Source: Coprococcus comes ATCC 27758 (lineage in GTDB: Bacteria > Bacillota > Clostridia > Lachnospirales > Lachnospiraceae). Taken from it: DNA of 64,000 nt. Shown piece by piece: positions 17,022 to 27,232 of the stretch; the first letter of the stretch is position 1; every line of letters starts with the position of its first letter. Location: positions 1,922,001 through 1,986,000 of the forward strand of contig NZ_CP102277.1 of assembly GCF_025149785.1 (NCBI RefSeq), given 5' to 3'. The translations under genes were made by a program, and so were the position numbers. The notes beneath the pieces are model-generated. The model was not told the DNA's origin, did no database searches, and worked only from the letters and a program-made list of their open reading frames with translations.

Positions 17022-18521
17022 TTACTGTACTGACAGATTCGTATACCCCATCAGATCCAGATCTATCTGCTGTGCCGCTTCTCTTCCTTCCCGGATTGCC
17101 CACACAACCAGTGACTGTCCTCTGTGCATATCTCCTGCCGTAAATATATTCGGCACATTCGTTTTATACTCACCCGGAGCTGTTTTAACATTCGTGCGCT
17201 CATTGACTTCCACACCGAATGCCTTTGTCACATAATCCTCACTTCCGAGGAACCCCGCTGCGATCAGCACCAGTTCTGCATTTACCGTGTACTCACTTCC
17301 TGCGACCTCTGCCATCATCATACGTTCGGTCTTTTCATCCTTCTTGCTTTCCAGTTTCACAAGAACCACCTTGCAAAGATTTCCATTCTTATCTTTGACA
17401 AATTCCTTTACCGTTGTCTGATAAACCCTCGGATCATGTCCCCAGAGAGCAATTGCTTCCTGCTGACCATAGTCTGTCTTGCAGACTCTCGGCCACTCCG
17501 GCCATGGATTCATAGCGCTTCTCTCATCCGGAAGTTTCGGCATCATTTCCAGCTGAAGAACGGATTTTGCACCATGACGGATCGACGTTCCAACACAGTC
17601 ATTTCCCGTATCGCCACCACCGATGACAATTACATTTTTGCCCTTTGCAGAAATATATTCGCCTTCTTTCAGCTGCATCTCATTTTTCCAGAGACATTTC
17701 GTAGTTGATTTCAGAAAATCTACTGCAAAGTAGATTCCTTTTGCATCTCTTCCGGGTACTTTTATATCACGCGGATGGGATGCACCGCAACAAAGCACCA
17801 CCCGGTCAAACGCTTTCAGAAGTTCTGCAGATTTCTTATCTTTTCCAATATTGCATCCAGTTTCAAAACGGATGCCTTCTTCTTCCATTACTGCAAGTTT
17901 CCGGTCGATGAACTGTTTTTCCAGCTTCATATTCGGGATTCCATAGCGGAGAAGTCCACCCGGCTTATCTTCCCGCTCAAATACTGTTACCAGATGTCCT
18001 CGTTTATTTAACTGATCTGCGACTGCGAGACCGGAAGGTCCGGAACCGATTATCGCTATCTTTTTGCCGGTACGCGCTTTCGGCGGACATGCTTTTGCAT
18101 ATCCCTTTTCGTAAGCATTTTCAATAATCCCATATTCATTTGCTTTAGTCGTCACCGGGCTTCCGTGCAGGTTGCAGGTACATGCCGCCTCACAAAGTCC
18201 CGGGCATACCCTGGAAGTAAATTCCGGAAAATTGTTTGTCTTTTTCAGCCGGTAATATGCCTCTTCCCAGTTGCCGTGATAAATCAGGTCATTCCACTCC
18301 GGCACCAGATTATGCAGAGGACAGCCGCTTGCCATCCCTGCGATCATCTGTCCCGCCTGGCAGAACGGGACGCCGCATGCCATACATCTGGCGCCCTGTA
18401 TTTCCTGCTCTTCTTTTGACAGAGGCGTGTGGAATTCCCGGAAATGCTTAATTCTCTCTTTTGGAGATTCGCACTCTGCATCGCGTCTGTCATAATCCAT
18501 AAATCCTGTTGCTTTTCCCAC
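17022..18521 (-). CDS. gltD: Glutamate synthase small subunit
   Basis: The beta subunit passes NAD(P)H electrons to GltB for glutamate formation from glutamine and 2-oxoglutarate. The N-terminal Fe-S region has CMACGVPFC, CPLHNLVPEW, CPGLCEAACT. An FAD motif (IIGSGPSGLAVADQL) is followed by an NAD(P) motif (VIVIGGGDTGNDCVG) and the C-terminal FTAGDMHRGQSLVVWAI. The 499 residues are full length. GTG start follows AGGAGG. It lies 12 bp downstream of gltB. Confidence 0.95.
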   Translation of the reverse strand: MGKATGFMDYDRRDAECESPKERIKHFREFHTPLSKEEQEIQGARCMACGVPFCQAGQMIAGMASGCPLHNLVPEWNDLIYHGNWEEAYYRLKKTNNFPEFTSRVCPGLCEAACTCNLHGSPVTTKANEYGIIENAYEKGYAKACPPKARTGKKIAIIGSGPSGLAVADQLNKRGHLVTVFEREDKPGGLLRYGIPNMKLEKQFIDRKLAVMEEEGIRFETGCNIGKDKKSAELLKAFDRVVLCCGASHPRDIKVPGRDAKGIYFAVDFLKSTTKCLWKNEMQLKEGEYISAKGKNVIVIGGGDTGNDCVGTSIRHGAKSVLQLEMMPKLPDERSAMNPWPEWPRVCKTDYGQQEAIALWGHDPRVYQTTVKEFVKDKNGNLCKVVLVKLESKKDEKTERMMMAEVAGSEYTVNAELVLIAAGFLGSEDYVTKAFGVEVNERTNVKTAPGEYKTNVPNIFTAGDMHRGQSLVVWAIREGREAAQQIDLDLMGYTNLSVQ

Positions 18522-18533
18522 GTTTTTGGCCTC

Positions 18534-21500
18534 CTATCTTCCTTCTTTGATCGCATAAAATGCTTCGGTTTTTGCCTGTTCGCTGCTGAGACCTTTTTCT
18601 TCCAGCTGAAGGATGCGGGTCAGCATTCTCTCGTAATCACGCGGAATGATCTTCTTAAACTTCGGCAGGTATTCTTTGAAATGATCCAGGATTTCTTTTC
18701 CCGTCTCGGAATTGGTTGCTGCTACATGTTCTTCGATCATACCTTTCAATTCAGATACATCGAACTTAGATGTTACTTTTTCGATATTAACCATCTGTTT
18801 GTTGACTTTTGTATAAAGATCACTGTCCATATCCAGAACGTAGGCAACACCGCCACTCATACCTGCTGCAAAGTTCTTTCCGGTCTTGCCAAGAATTGCA
18901 ACCCGTCCACCAGTCATATATTCGCATCCATGATCACCGACCCCTTCTACAACTGCTGTTGCTCCGGAGTTACGGACACAGAAACGTTCGCCTGCCACAC
19001 CATTGATATAGGCTTTTCCGCTTGTTGCACCATAAAGCGCTACGTTACCAATAATAATATTTTCATCAGCTTTAAATTTCACACCAGTCGGCGGATAAAC
19101 GATCAGTTTACCACCGGAAAGTCCTTTCCCAAAATAATCATTGCTGTCACCGGTCAGTTCCAGTGTCAGACCTTTTGGTATAAATGCTCCGAATGACTGT
19201 CCGCCTGCGCCCTTACATTTCAGCACATAGCTGTCTTCTTCCAGTCCGTCCGGATAACGTCTTGTAATCTCAGAACCGAAGATTGTGCCGAATGTACGGT
19301 CTGTATTTTTTACATCCAGCTCCAGGATTCTCTTCTGTTTCTTTTCCAGTGACGGAAGAAGTTCCTTTACCAGAACTCTTTCATCCAGTGTTTTATTTAG
19401 TTCAAAATCAAAGACTTTCTTCGGATTGAAGATCATGCCTTTCTTCTCTTTTGCATACGGATTATTGAGGATTCTAGAAAGATCCAGTGTTGCGGCACGT
19501 TTGGATGTCGGCACATCTCTCACTTTCAGAAGGTCTGTCCTTCCCACCAGTTCATCCACAGTACGAATGCCAAGTTTTGCCATATATTCTCTTAATTCTT
19601 CCGCGATAAAACGCATGAAATTGATGACATATTCTGGTTTTCCGGCAAATCTCTTTCTCAGTTCCGGATTCTGGGTTGCAATTCCGACCGGACAGGTATC
19701 CAGGTTACATACACGCATCATTACGCACCCCATGGTTACAAGCGGTGCCGTCGCAAATCCAAATTCCTCTGCACCGAGAAGTGCTGCGATCGCCACATCA
19801 CGACCACTCATCAGCTTACCGTCTGTCTCGATACGGACTCTTTCTCTCAGTCCGTTCTGGATCAGTGTCTGATGTGTTTCAGAAAGTCCAAGCTCCCACG
19901 GAAGTCCGGTATTATGGATAGAACTTCTCGGTGCTGCTCCTGTACCTCCGTCATAACCGGAGATCAGAACCAGTCCGGCTCCTGCTTTTGCAACACCCGC
20001 TGCAACCGTTCCGACACCGGCTTCAGATACCAGTTTGACAGAAATTCTTGCATCCTTGTTTGCATTTTTACAGTCATAAATCAGTTGTGCCAGATCTTCG
20101 ATCGAGTAAATATCGTGATGCGGCGGCGGTGAGATCAGTCCCACACCCGGCGTAGAATGTCTGGTTTTTGCTACCCAAGGGTAAACCTTTCCCCCAGGCA
20201 GATGTCCACCTTCTCCAGGTTTTGCTCCCTGCGCCATCTTGATCTGGATCTCTTTTGCACTGACAAGATATCTGCTTGTAACACCAAAACGTCCACTGGC
20301 AACCTGTTTGATTGCAGAGCCTCTGTCGGTTCCAAGGCGCTCGATATCCTCTCCGCCTTCACCGGAGTTTGACTTACCGTGCAGTGCATTCATTGCAAGG
20401 GCAAGGGTTTCGTGTGCTTCCTTTGAAATTGATCCGTAAGACATTGCACCGGTCTTGAATCTGGTCACGATCGAATCCACACTCTCTACTTCTGAAAGCG
20501 GAACTCCTTTCTTTGGATAATTGAAGTCCATCTGTCCACGGAGTGTGATTCCTTTGGATTCTTCATCAACCATCTGCGTGTACTGCTTGAACATTTCATA
20601 ATCCCCGCGCCTTGTGGACTGCTGGAGCATATGGATCGTTCTCGGGTTGTACAGATGCTTTTCACCACCGCTCTTCGACTTGTGCTGTCCCACACTGTTC
20701 AACGTCAGATCTACGGAAAGTCCCAGCGGATCAAAGGCCTCGGAATGCCTTGCCATATAATCTTTTGCAATTTCTTCCAGTCCGATACCACCGACACGGC
20801 TGACAGTTCCGGTGAAATATTTTTCAATGAATTCCGGTTTTAATCCAATCGCTTCAAAGATCATGGATCCCTGATAAGACTGGATCGTGGAAATTCCCAT
20901 CTTCGATGCAATTTTGACAATTCCGCTTATAACAGCTTCATTATAGTCATTGACTGCTGCATAATAATCTTTCTGAAGCATATCTGTATCGATCAGCTGT
21001 TTGATCGATTCATGTGCAAGATACGGGTTGATCGCAGATGCACCATATCCCAAAAGCGTTGCGAAATGATGTACTTCTCTTGGTTCTCCGGTCTCAAGGA
21101 TCATGGCAACCTCTGTTCTTCTCTTAGTTCTTACCAGATGCTGATGAACCGCTGAGGTTGCAAGCAGGGACGGGATCGCAATATGATATTCATCCACACC
21201 TCTGTCACTTAAGATCAGGATATTCATGCCTTCACGGATTGCACGGTCTACCTGGATAAACAGATAATCGATCGCTTTTTCCAGGCTGGAGTTTTTATAA
21301 TAAGTAGTAGAAATTTCTGCCACACGGAAACCGTCGACTTTCATGTTACGGATCTTCAGGAGATCGGTATCTGTCAGGATCGGATCATTGATCTTCAGTA
21401 CATGACAATTTTCCTCTTTCTGTTCCAAAAGGTTTCCTTCTTCTCCGACATATACCGTTGTCGAAGTCACGATTTTTTCACGGATCGCGTCGATCGGCGG

Positions 21501-23069
21501 GTTCGTTACCTGTGCAAATAACTGTTTAAAATATCCAAACAAAGACTGATGCTGCTCAGAAAGAACGGCAAGTGGTGCATCGATACCCATGGCTCCGATT
21601 CCTTCGCTTCCATTCATTGCCATATTTAAAATAGAAGTCTTCACTTCTTCGTAAGAATATCCAAATGCTTTCTGCAGTCTCTGGCATTCTTCTCTAGAAT
21701 ACTGCGGTACTTTCTGATTCGGGATCTTTAAATCGCTTAAATTGACCAACTGACTGTTCAACCATTCGCCATAAGGCTGTCTTGCCGCATATTCTTCTTT
21801 CAGTTCCTGGTCGTCAATAACACGCCCCTGAACGGTATCAACAAGAAGCATCTTACCTGGATGGATTCTTTCTTTGACTACGATCTTCTCCGGCGGGATA
21901 TCCAGAACACCAACCTCAGAAGAAAGGATCAGTGTGTCATCATCTGTGATGTAATATCTGGAAGGTCTGAGTCCATTTCGGTCAAGTACAGCTCCTAAAA
22001 TATCTCCATCTGAGAACAGGATGGATGCCGGTCCGTCCCATGGCTCCATCATCGTTGCGTAATACTGATAGAAATCCTTGACCTTCTGTGACATCGTTGC
22101 ATTCTGTGCCCATGGCTCCGGAATAGTGATCATAACTGCCAACGGAAGCGGCATACCACTCATCACCATAAATTCCAGCGTGTTATCCAGCATGGCAGAA
22201 TCGGAACCTGCGGTATTGATTGCCGGAAGGACTTTATAAAGCTCTCCTTCCAGATGCTCGGATTCCATGTTTTCCTCTCTAGCCCGCATCTTATCTGCAT
22301 TGCCACGAATGGTATTGATTTCTCCGTTATGTACGATGAAACGGTTCGGATGTGCTCTTTCCCAGCTGGGATTAGTGTTTGTACTGAATCTGGAATGTAC
22401 AACTGCAATTGCAGATTCATAATCCGGGTTCTGCAGATCTTCAAAGAACATCCGGAGCTGTTTTACAAGGAACATTCCTTTGTACACGATGGTTCTGCTT
22501 GACAGGGATGCTACATAGGTATCATCACTGCTCTGTTCAAAGACTCTTCTTACCACATAAAGTCTGCGGTCAAAATCCAGTCCTTGTTTTACTTTTTTCG
22601 GTCGTTCGATAAATCCCTGCATAATGCACGGCATGCATTCGAGTGCTTTCTTTCCAAGGATCTCTTTACGGATCGGCACTTCCCTCCATCCAAGGAATTT
22701 CAGTCCTTCTTTTTCGACAATGACTTCGAAAATATTTTTTGCCTGATTCCTTTTCAGTTCGTCCTGTGGGAAGAAAAACATTCCCACACCGTAATCTCTC
22801 TCAGAACCTAAAAAGATGCCGAGGGGACGACAGACATTTGTAAAGAACTTGTGCGAAATCTGTAACAGTATTCCTACACCGTCTCCTGTCTTCCCTTCGG
22901 CATCCTTGCCAGCTCTATGTTCAAGATTTTCTACGATTTTCAGCGCATTTGCGACTGTATCATGACTCTTTTGCCCTTTGATGTTCACAACAGCTCCGAT
23001 CCCGCAGTTGTCATGCTCAAAATCAGGGCTGTATAAGCCTTGTTCTGTATTTTGTTGTATTACGCTCAT
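18534..23069 (-). CDS. gltB: Glutamate synthase large subunit
   Basis: A 1511-residue glutamine-hydrolysing synthase. The N-terminal class II amidotransferase should be matured by removing 21 residues to expose the cysteine of NCGIGAVVNIKG. The central and FMN domains include GEGGEDIERLGTDRG and KPGEGGHLPGGKV. The 3Fe-4S cluster is seen in CVMMRVCNLDTCPVG, and the C-terminal GXGXG beta-helix domain is present. It is followed directly by gltD. A sigma-A promoter and a weak CodY-like sequence lie upstream. Confidence 0.96.
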   Translation of the reverse strand: MSVIQQNTEQGLYSPDFEHDNCGIGAVVNIKGQKSHDTVANALKIVENLEHRAGKDAEGKTGDGVGILLQISHKFFTNVCRPLGIFLGSERDYGVGMFFFPQDELKRNQAKNIFEVIVEKEGLKFLGWREVPIRKEILGKKALECMPCIMQGFIERPKKVKQGLDFDRRLYVVRRVFEQSSDDTYVASLSSRTIVYKGMFLVKQLRMFFEDLQNPDYESAIAVVHSRFSTNTNPSWERAHPNRFIVHNGEINTIRGNADKMRAREENMESEHLEGELYKVLPAINTAGSDSAMLDNTLEFMVMSGMPLPLAVMITIPEPWAQNATMSQKVKDFYQYYATMMEPWDGPASILFSDGDILGAVLDRNGLRPSRYYITDDDTLILSSEVGVLDIPPEKIVVKERIHPGKMLLVDTVQGRVIDDQELKEEYAARQPYGEWLNSQLVNLSDLKIPNQKVPQYSREECQRLQKAFGYSYEEVKTSILNMAMNGSEGIGAMGIDAPLAVLSEQHQSLFGYFKQLFAQVTNPPIDAIREKIVTSTTVYVGEEGNLLEQKEENCHVLKINDPILTDTDLLKIRNMKVDGFRVAEISTTYYKNSSLEKAIDYLFIQVDRAIREGMNILILSDRGVDEYHIAIPSLLATSAVHQHLVRTKRRTEVAMILETGEPREVHHFATLLGYGASAINPYLAHESIKQLIDTDMLQKDYYAAVNDYNEAVISGIVKIASKMGISTIQSYQGSMIFEAIGLKPEFIEKYFTGTVSRVGGIGLEEIAKDYMARHSEAFDPLGLSVDLTLNSVGQHKSKSGGEKHLYNPRTIHMLQQSTRRGDYEMFKQYTQMVDEESKGITLRGQMDFNYPKKGVPLSEVESVDSIVTRFKTGAMSYGSISKEAHETLALAMNALHGKSNSGEGGEDIERLGTDRGSAIKQVASGRFGVTSRYLVSAKEIQIKMAQGAKPGEGGHLPGGKVYPWVAKTRHSTPGVGLISPPPHHDIYSIEDLAQLIYDCKNANKDARISVKLVSEAGVGTVAAGVAKAGAGLVLISGYDGGTGAAPRSSIHNTGLPWELGLSETHQTLIQNGLRERVRIETDGKLMSGRDVAIAALLGAEEFGFATAPLVTMGCVMMRVCNLDTCPVGIATQNPELRKRFAGKPEYVINFMRFIAEELREYMAKLGIRTVDELVGRTDLLKVRDVPTSKRAATLDLSRILNNPYAKEKKGMIFNPKKVFDFELNKTLDERVLVKELLPSLEKKQKRILELDVKNTDRTFGTIFGSEITRRYPDGLEEDSYVLKCKGAGGQSFGAFIPKGLTLELTGDSNDYFGKGLSGGKLIVYPPTGVKFKADENIIIGNVALYGATSGKAYINGVAGERFCVRNSGATAVVEGVGDHGCEYMTGGRVAILGKTGKNFAAGMSGGVAYVLDMDSDLYTKVNKQMVNIEKVTSKFDVSELKGMIEEHVAATNSETGKEILDHFKEYLPKFKKIIPRDYERMLTRILQLEEKGLSSEQAKTEAFYAIKEGR

Positions 23070-23120
23070 ATAACCTGCCCTTTCTGTAAAACGGTTTTGT
23101 TGTTGCTTTTATGATTTAAC

Positions 23121-23149
23121 ACTATACAGCATTTGTCCGCAAAAGTAAA
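23121..23149 (-). promoter_or_regulatory. gltBD promoter
   Basis: TTTACT and TATAGT are separated by 17 bp on the minus strand, about 50 bp before the gltB start. An A/T-rich palindrome resembling a CodY box lies 5 bp upstream of the -35 element. Confidence 0.6.
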
Positions 23150-23216
23150 CCCCTAATTTTACAGAAATTGTCAGATATTATTTATTTTGTAAACTTTTTC
23201 AGTATTTTTCAGTTAA

Positions 23217-23996
23217 TTATCGTATTTCTTGTCTTATATTTTTTATTTTTACATAAATTATAACAGTAATCAACGTAGCCAATACAGTAATTCCAACTGC
23301 TTTTCCCTCTGTTCCCAGAATCCATTCAAAGCCCCCATACCACGAAAGCAATAATGACGTAATATTCACAACAATATGGAACAGGATCGGAGCTGCAATA
23401 TTCCGGAATTTCTCATAAATGCAGGCAAGCAGAAGTCCGAGTACCATTGCATAAAGTCCCTGTGGCAGATTTCCATGACCGACACCGAACAAAATGGCTA
23501 CAAACACACCTGCCTGCACAGCGGTAAGACTCTCGCGCATCCGCCGGTAGATCATCCCGCGGTAAACAAGCTCTTCTGCGACCGGAGCCAGAATCCCGGC
23601 TCCCGCCAGCTGAAGCCAACGCGGTGCACTGTAAATGATCTGCTCTGTGCTCTGATAAACCTGGCTGATCCTCTGCATATTCATCAGCATGACGATATCA
23701 TTCATCGCCACACACGCAGTCACTGCACCGACGATCATAACAAGCCACATTCCATATCGGGAAGCCGCTTTATATTTCCACCAGGATTCCTGCTGCTTTT
23801 CATAGCGTCCCTGATCTTTCCGGTAGATCCACACAATCATTGGGATCGTGATGATCGAAGAGACTGCCCCAATTCCCATATTGCTGCGTAGACCGCAGGA
23901 AAGTGCAAATGTCGCTACTGCGATCTCCACACCCCATTTGATCAGAACCGCACTGAACAAATACCAGATAATTCTCCCTGTTTTCCTGTCTCGCAT
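23217..23996 (-). CDS. CPBP family intramembrane metalloprotease
   Basis: A 259-residue membrane protein with about seven helices. The Abi/CPBP motifs are PVAEELVYRGM (EExxxR), FGVGHGNLPQG and a final ILFHIVVNITS histidine. Family members include CAAX prenyl endopeptidases and bacteriocin-immunity proteins. The substrate here is unknown. It starts 20 bp after the alanyl-tRNA editing gene and is probably co-transcribed with it. Confidence 0.85.
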   Translation of the reverse strand: MRDRKTGRIIWYLFSAVLIKWGVEIAVATFALSCGLRSNMGIGAVSSIITIPMIVWIYRKDQGRYEKQQESWWKYKAASRYGMWLVMIVGAVTACVAMNDIVMLMNMQRISQVYQSTEQIIYSAPRWLQLAGAGILAPVAEELVYRGMIYRRMRESLTAVQAGVFVAILFGVGHGNLPQGLYAMVLGLLLACIYEKFRNIAAPILFHIVVNITSLLLSWYGGFEWILGTEGKAVGITVLATLITVIIYVKIKNIRQEIR

Positions 23997-24015
23997 TCTT
24001 CATCTCCGCCTTCTC

Positions 24016-25161
24016 TTACTCAAAAACTTTTCGGATTGCCTCTTCACTTCCATTTACAGAACCCTGTACCATGACCGGTTTTCCACCGCCTCTTCCGTCA
24101 AACTGTTCTTTGAGAATCTTGCTGTACGGGCGCACATCCTCTGTCTCACTGCCGATCACATAACGGTATCCACTCTCTTCGTTTCCTGCAAATACCGCAC
24201 ATACTTCTGTTCCTTTTTTCAGTACAAGGTTCATAAGCTCACGTGGTTCATTCCCACTTAATTTGCTATCAAAAATACAGACCTTTTTCTGTCCCTCCGG
24301 AATTTTTTCTGCCTGTGCTTCAAGAATCTGATATCTTGTCTCTGCAAGTTCACTCTTCAGCTGTGTACATTCCTCTTTTACGCGTTCAACTGCTTCAGCA
24401 ATCAATTCTTCCTTCGCTGAAAGGCTTCCCATGATCGCCTTCACGCTTTCTTCTTTCTGCTGATAATCCTTCAGTGCCCTTCTTCCGCACAGCATAGTGA
24501 TCCGGATACCGCCTTTATAATTCTGACTCTGCACCAGTTTGATAAGACCGATCTCTCCGGTAAAATACACATGCGGTGCACAACAGGCACACACGTCATA
24601 TCCCGGTATCGTCACGATACGCACCTGTCCGTCAATCTCTATCTTACTGCGGTAATCCAACGTCTTCAATTTTTCTTTGGACGGATAACTTATCTGAACC
24701 GGTACATTTGCAAATACCGCTTCATTTGCCGCATTTTCCACCTCGCGAAGCTCCTCCTTCGTGAGCGGACCACTTAAGTCCAGAGTGCACAGCTCATCAT
24801 TCAAATGGAATCCCACATTATCATATCCAAAACGTGCATGAACGATTCCCGATACGATATGTTCTCCGCTGTGCTGCTGCATCCGTGAAAAACGTTTGTC
24901 CCAGTCGATCTGACCGGTCACGGTCTTTCCTTCTTCCAGTTCTCCTTCCAGATAGTGAAAGATCTGTTCTCCTTTTTCCTGTACATCATATACTCTGATC
25001 CCGTCAATCACTCCGGTATCTGCTGCCTGACCGCCGCCTTCTGGAAAAAAGGCAGTTCTTGAAAGAACTGCCTCATATCCGTTATCACACGGGCGGCAGG
25101 ACACAACCTCCGCAGTAAATTCCTGCAGGTGACTGTCTGTGTAAAACAATTTCTCTGTCAT
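24016..25161 (-). CDS. AlaX-type alanyl-tRNA editing protein with DHHA1 domain
   Basis: A 381-residue free-standing editing factor that hydrolyses mischarged Ser- or Gly-tRNA(Ala). Zinc ligands are seen in MQQHSGEHIVSG (HxxxH) and CACCAPHVYF (CxxxH). The middle is coiled coil, and the C-terminal DHHA1 domain contains DGRGGGKPVMVQG. GAGGACAT precedes the ATG. It lies just downstream of argS, so the pair serves translation accuracy. Confidence 0.9.
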   Translation of the reverse strand: MTEKLFYTDSHLQEFTAEVVSCRPCDNGYEAVLSRTAFFPEGGGQAADTGVIDGIRVYDVQEKGEQIFHYLEGELEEGKTVTGQIDWDKRFSRMQQHSGEHIVSGIVHARFGYDNVGFHLNDELCTLDLSGPLTKEELREVENAANEAVFANVPVQISYPSKEKLKTLDYRSKIEIDGQVRIVTIPGYDVCACCAPHVYFTGEIGLIKLVQSQNYKGGIRITMLCGRRALKDYQQKEESVKAIMGSLSAKEELIAEAVERVKEECTQLKSELAETRYQILEAQAEKIPEGQKKVCIFDSKLSGNEPRELMNLVLKKGTEVCAVFAGNEESGYRYVIGSETEDVRPYSKILKEQFDGRGGGKPVMVQGSVNGSEEAIRKVFE

Positions 25162-25212
25162 ATGTCCTCGCCTCTTTATCGTATTGTCATTACTTCTGAT
25201 GCTTCTGCATTT

Positions 25213-26979
25213 TTACATTCTTTCCGGTGCTTCAAATCCAAGCAGATCGATGCAGGTTGTCAAAATGTCTCTTGTCAGTGTAAGAAGGGCAATGTAGCTC
25301 TTCTGCTTCTGTTCATCCTCTTCTGCCAGGATCTTTGTCTCATGGTAGAAACGGTTAAATGCATTTGCAAGATCATAAATATATGCACAGATCTTGTGTG
25401 GTGCAAGTTCTTCGTATACATTCTCCATCACACTGCCAAACTTCGCAGCTTCCAGCATCAGAGCCTTTTCGCTCTCACTTGTAGCCGAAAGGATCTTGAT
25501 ATCGTCCATACTCTTTCCTGATTCTTTGTACTTGTTCAGGATTGATTTGATACGAACGATGGTGTACAGGATGTACGGACCTGTATTTCCTTCAAAAGAA
25601 GTGAATCTGTCTACATCGAATACATAGTCTTTTGCTGCCTGGTTGGAGAGGTCTCCGTATTTGATCGCAGCCATTCCGACCATCTTCGCTGTTGCTTTTG
25701 CCTCTTCTTCCGATACTGTACGGTTCTCTGTGATCTTTTCATACATCTTTTCTGTGATCTCGCGGATCAGGTTCTCAAGACGCATAACGCCGCCTTCTCT
25801 GGTCTTGAACGGTTTTCCGTCTTTTCCGTTCATCGTACCAAATCCAAGGAAAGTAAGTTTTGTATCCTCTTTTACAATGCCGGTCTTCTTCGCGCAGCGG
25901 AATACCTGTACAAAATGCAGTTCCTGACGTTTGTCAACTACATAGATGACTTCGTTCGGCTGGAACAGTTCTTCACGCTCTACCAGCGTTGCAAGGTCTG
26001 TGGTATCATAAAGTGCTGCACCGTCGGACTTCAGGATTATACACGGTGGGATCTCTTTGGTATCGGTCTCTTCTTTGACATCTACCACGAGTGCTCCATT
26101 ATCAATATGCGCATAGCCTTCCTTCTTCAGTCTTTCCACCATATCCGGGATGTATTTCTGTGCGTCAGATTCCCCTTTCCAGAGGTCAAATTCAACATTC
26201 AGGTTCGCATAGTTTTTCTTCAAGTCTGTCACAGACACATTCATAATGTGATCCCAGATTGCACGGTAACCGCGCTTTCCGCTCTGCAGCTGGAAGGTCG
26301 CATCCAGTGCTTCTTCTCTGTAATCATCATGCTCTTTTGCATAAGCGGACGCTGCCGGATAGATTTCCTCCAGGTCACTGATGGTAAATGGTGCTTCTTT
26401 TGGATATTCTCCGGTGAAATTATCATCAAAATACGGAAGATCCGGCTGGCGTTTCTTCAGTTCTGTGATAATCAGTCCCATCTGATATCCCCAGTCTCCA
26501 AGGTGGATATCACCAACCACTTTATTGCCCATAAAACGGGTGATTCTCTTTACGCTTTCTCCGATGATTGCGGAGCGGAGATGTCCGACGTGAAGCGGTT
26601 TTGCCACGTTCGGTCCGCCGTAATCAATGACGATTGTCTTTGGATTCTCTACTTCTTCCACGCCGAGCTTTTCGTCTGCTTCCATCTGGTTCAGATAATC
26701 TGCGACTGCTGCCGGGTTGGTCTTCAGGTTGATGAAACCTGGCTTAACTGCTTCTGCTCCGCTGATATATCCGTTCTCCGGAATCTTTGCCACAACTTCT
26801 TCTGCGATCATGATCGGTGCTTTGTGGTACTTTTTTGCACCTGCCATCGCACCATTGCACTGATATTCACATAAATCCGGGCGGTTAGAAAGTGTAACAC
26901 GCGCCAGTTCTTTCTCGTATCCGGCATCTGCAAATGCCTGTTCCATTTCTTCTGTAATCAGATCCAGGATCTTCTTCAT
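25213..26979 (-). CDS. argS: Arginyl-tRNA synthetase
   Basis: Class I synthetase of 588 residues. The N-terminal Add1 domain is followed by the HIGH-type motif KPLHVGHLRSA and a relaxed KMSKS region (GKPFKTREGG). The C-terminal DALR anticodon domain has GNTGPYILYT and CAYIYDLANAFNRFYHE. I chose ATG at 26979, where AGAGG lies upstream; an in-frame ATG at 27009 has no ribosome site. A strong promoter lies about 70-100 bp upstream. Confidence 0.95.
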   Translation of the reverse strand: MKKILDLITEEMEQAFADAGYEKELARVTLSNRPDLCEYQCNGAMAGAKKYHKAPIMIAEEVVAKIPENGYISGAEAVKPGFINLKTNPAAVADYLNQMEADEKLGVEEVENPKTIVIDYGGPNVAKPLHVGHLRSAIIGESVKRITRFMGNKVVGDIHLGDWGYQMGLIITELKKRQPDLPYFDDNFTGEYPKEAPFTISDLEEIYPAASAYAKEHDDYREEALDATFQLQSGKRGYRAIWDHIMNVSVTDLKKNYANLNVEFDLWKGESDAQKYIPDMVERLKKEGYAHIDNGALVVDVKEETDTKEIPPCIILKSDGAALYDTTDLATLVEREELFQPNEVIYVVDKRQELHFVQVFRCAKKTGIVKEDTKLTFLGFGTMNGKDGKPFKTREGGVMRLENLIREITEKMYEKITENRTVSEEEAKATAKMVGMAAIKYGDLSNQAAKDYVFDVDRFTSFEGNTGPYILYTIVRIKSILNKYKESGKSMDDIKILSATSESEKALMLEAAKFGSVMENVYEELAPHKICAYIYDLANAFNRFYHETKILAEEDEQKQKSYIALLTLTRDILTTCIDLLGFEAPERM

Positions 26980-27048
26980 AGTATCGATCGTTCCTCTCTT
27001 TTTCATCATAAACGTTAGCGCAGACTCTTTGCCTGCGCCGCTTTATTT

Positions 27049-27077
27049 ATTATATCTGAATCCTTATGTAAGCGCAA
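27049..27077 (-). promoter_or_regulatory. argS promoter
   Basis: TTGCGC and a perfect TATAAT are separated by 17 bp on the minus strand. The short leader contains a GCGCAG/CTGCGC hairpin. Confidence 0.65.
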
Positions 27078-27232
27078 TAGAAAATCGTAATCCGGAGACT
27101 GGATGTTGCCTGAAATTCTGCATTCTTTATGAATTTTTGTCAAGACAGCATCCCACTTCTGCTGACGCACAACATTTTTTCATAGACTTTACCGCTTTTT
27201 TCAGACGTTACTGGCTCGCTGTATTTACAGTG

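Noticed and set aside
25915-26874. A 319-codon plus-strand frame inside argS
   Set aside because: Antisense to a clear arginyl-tRNA synthetase, with cysteine/phenylalanine-rich nonsense composition and no ribosome site.
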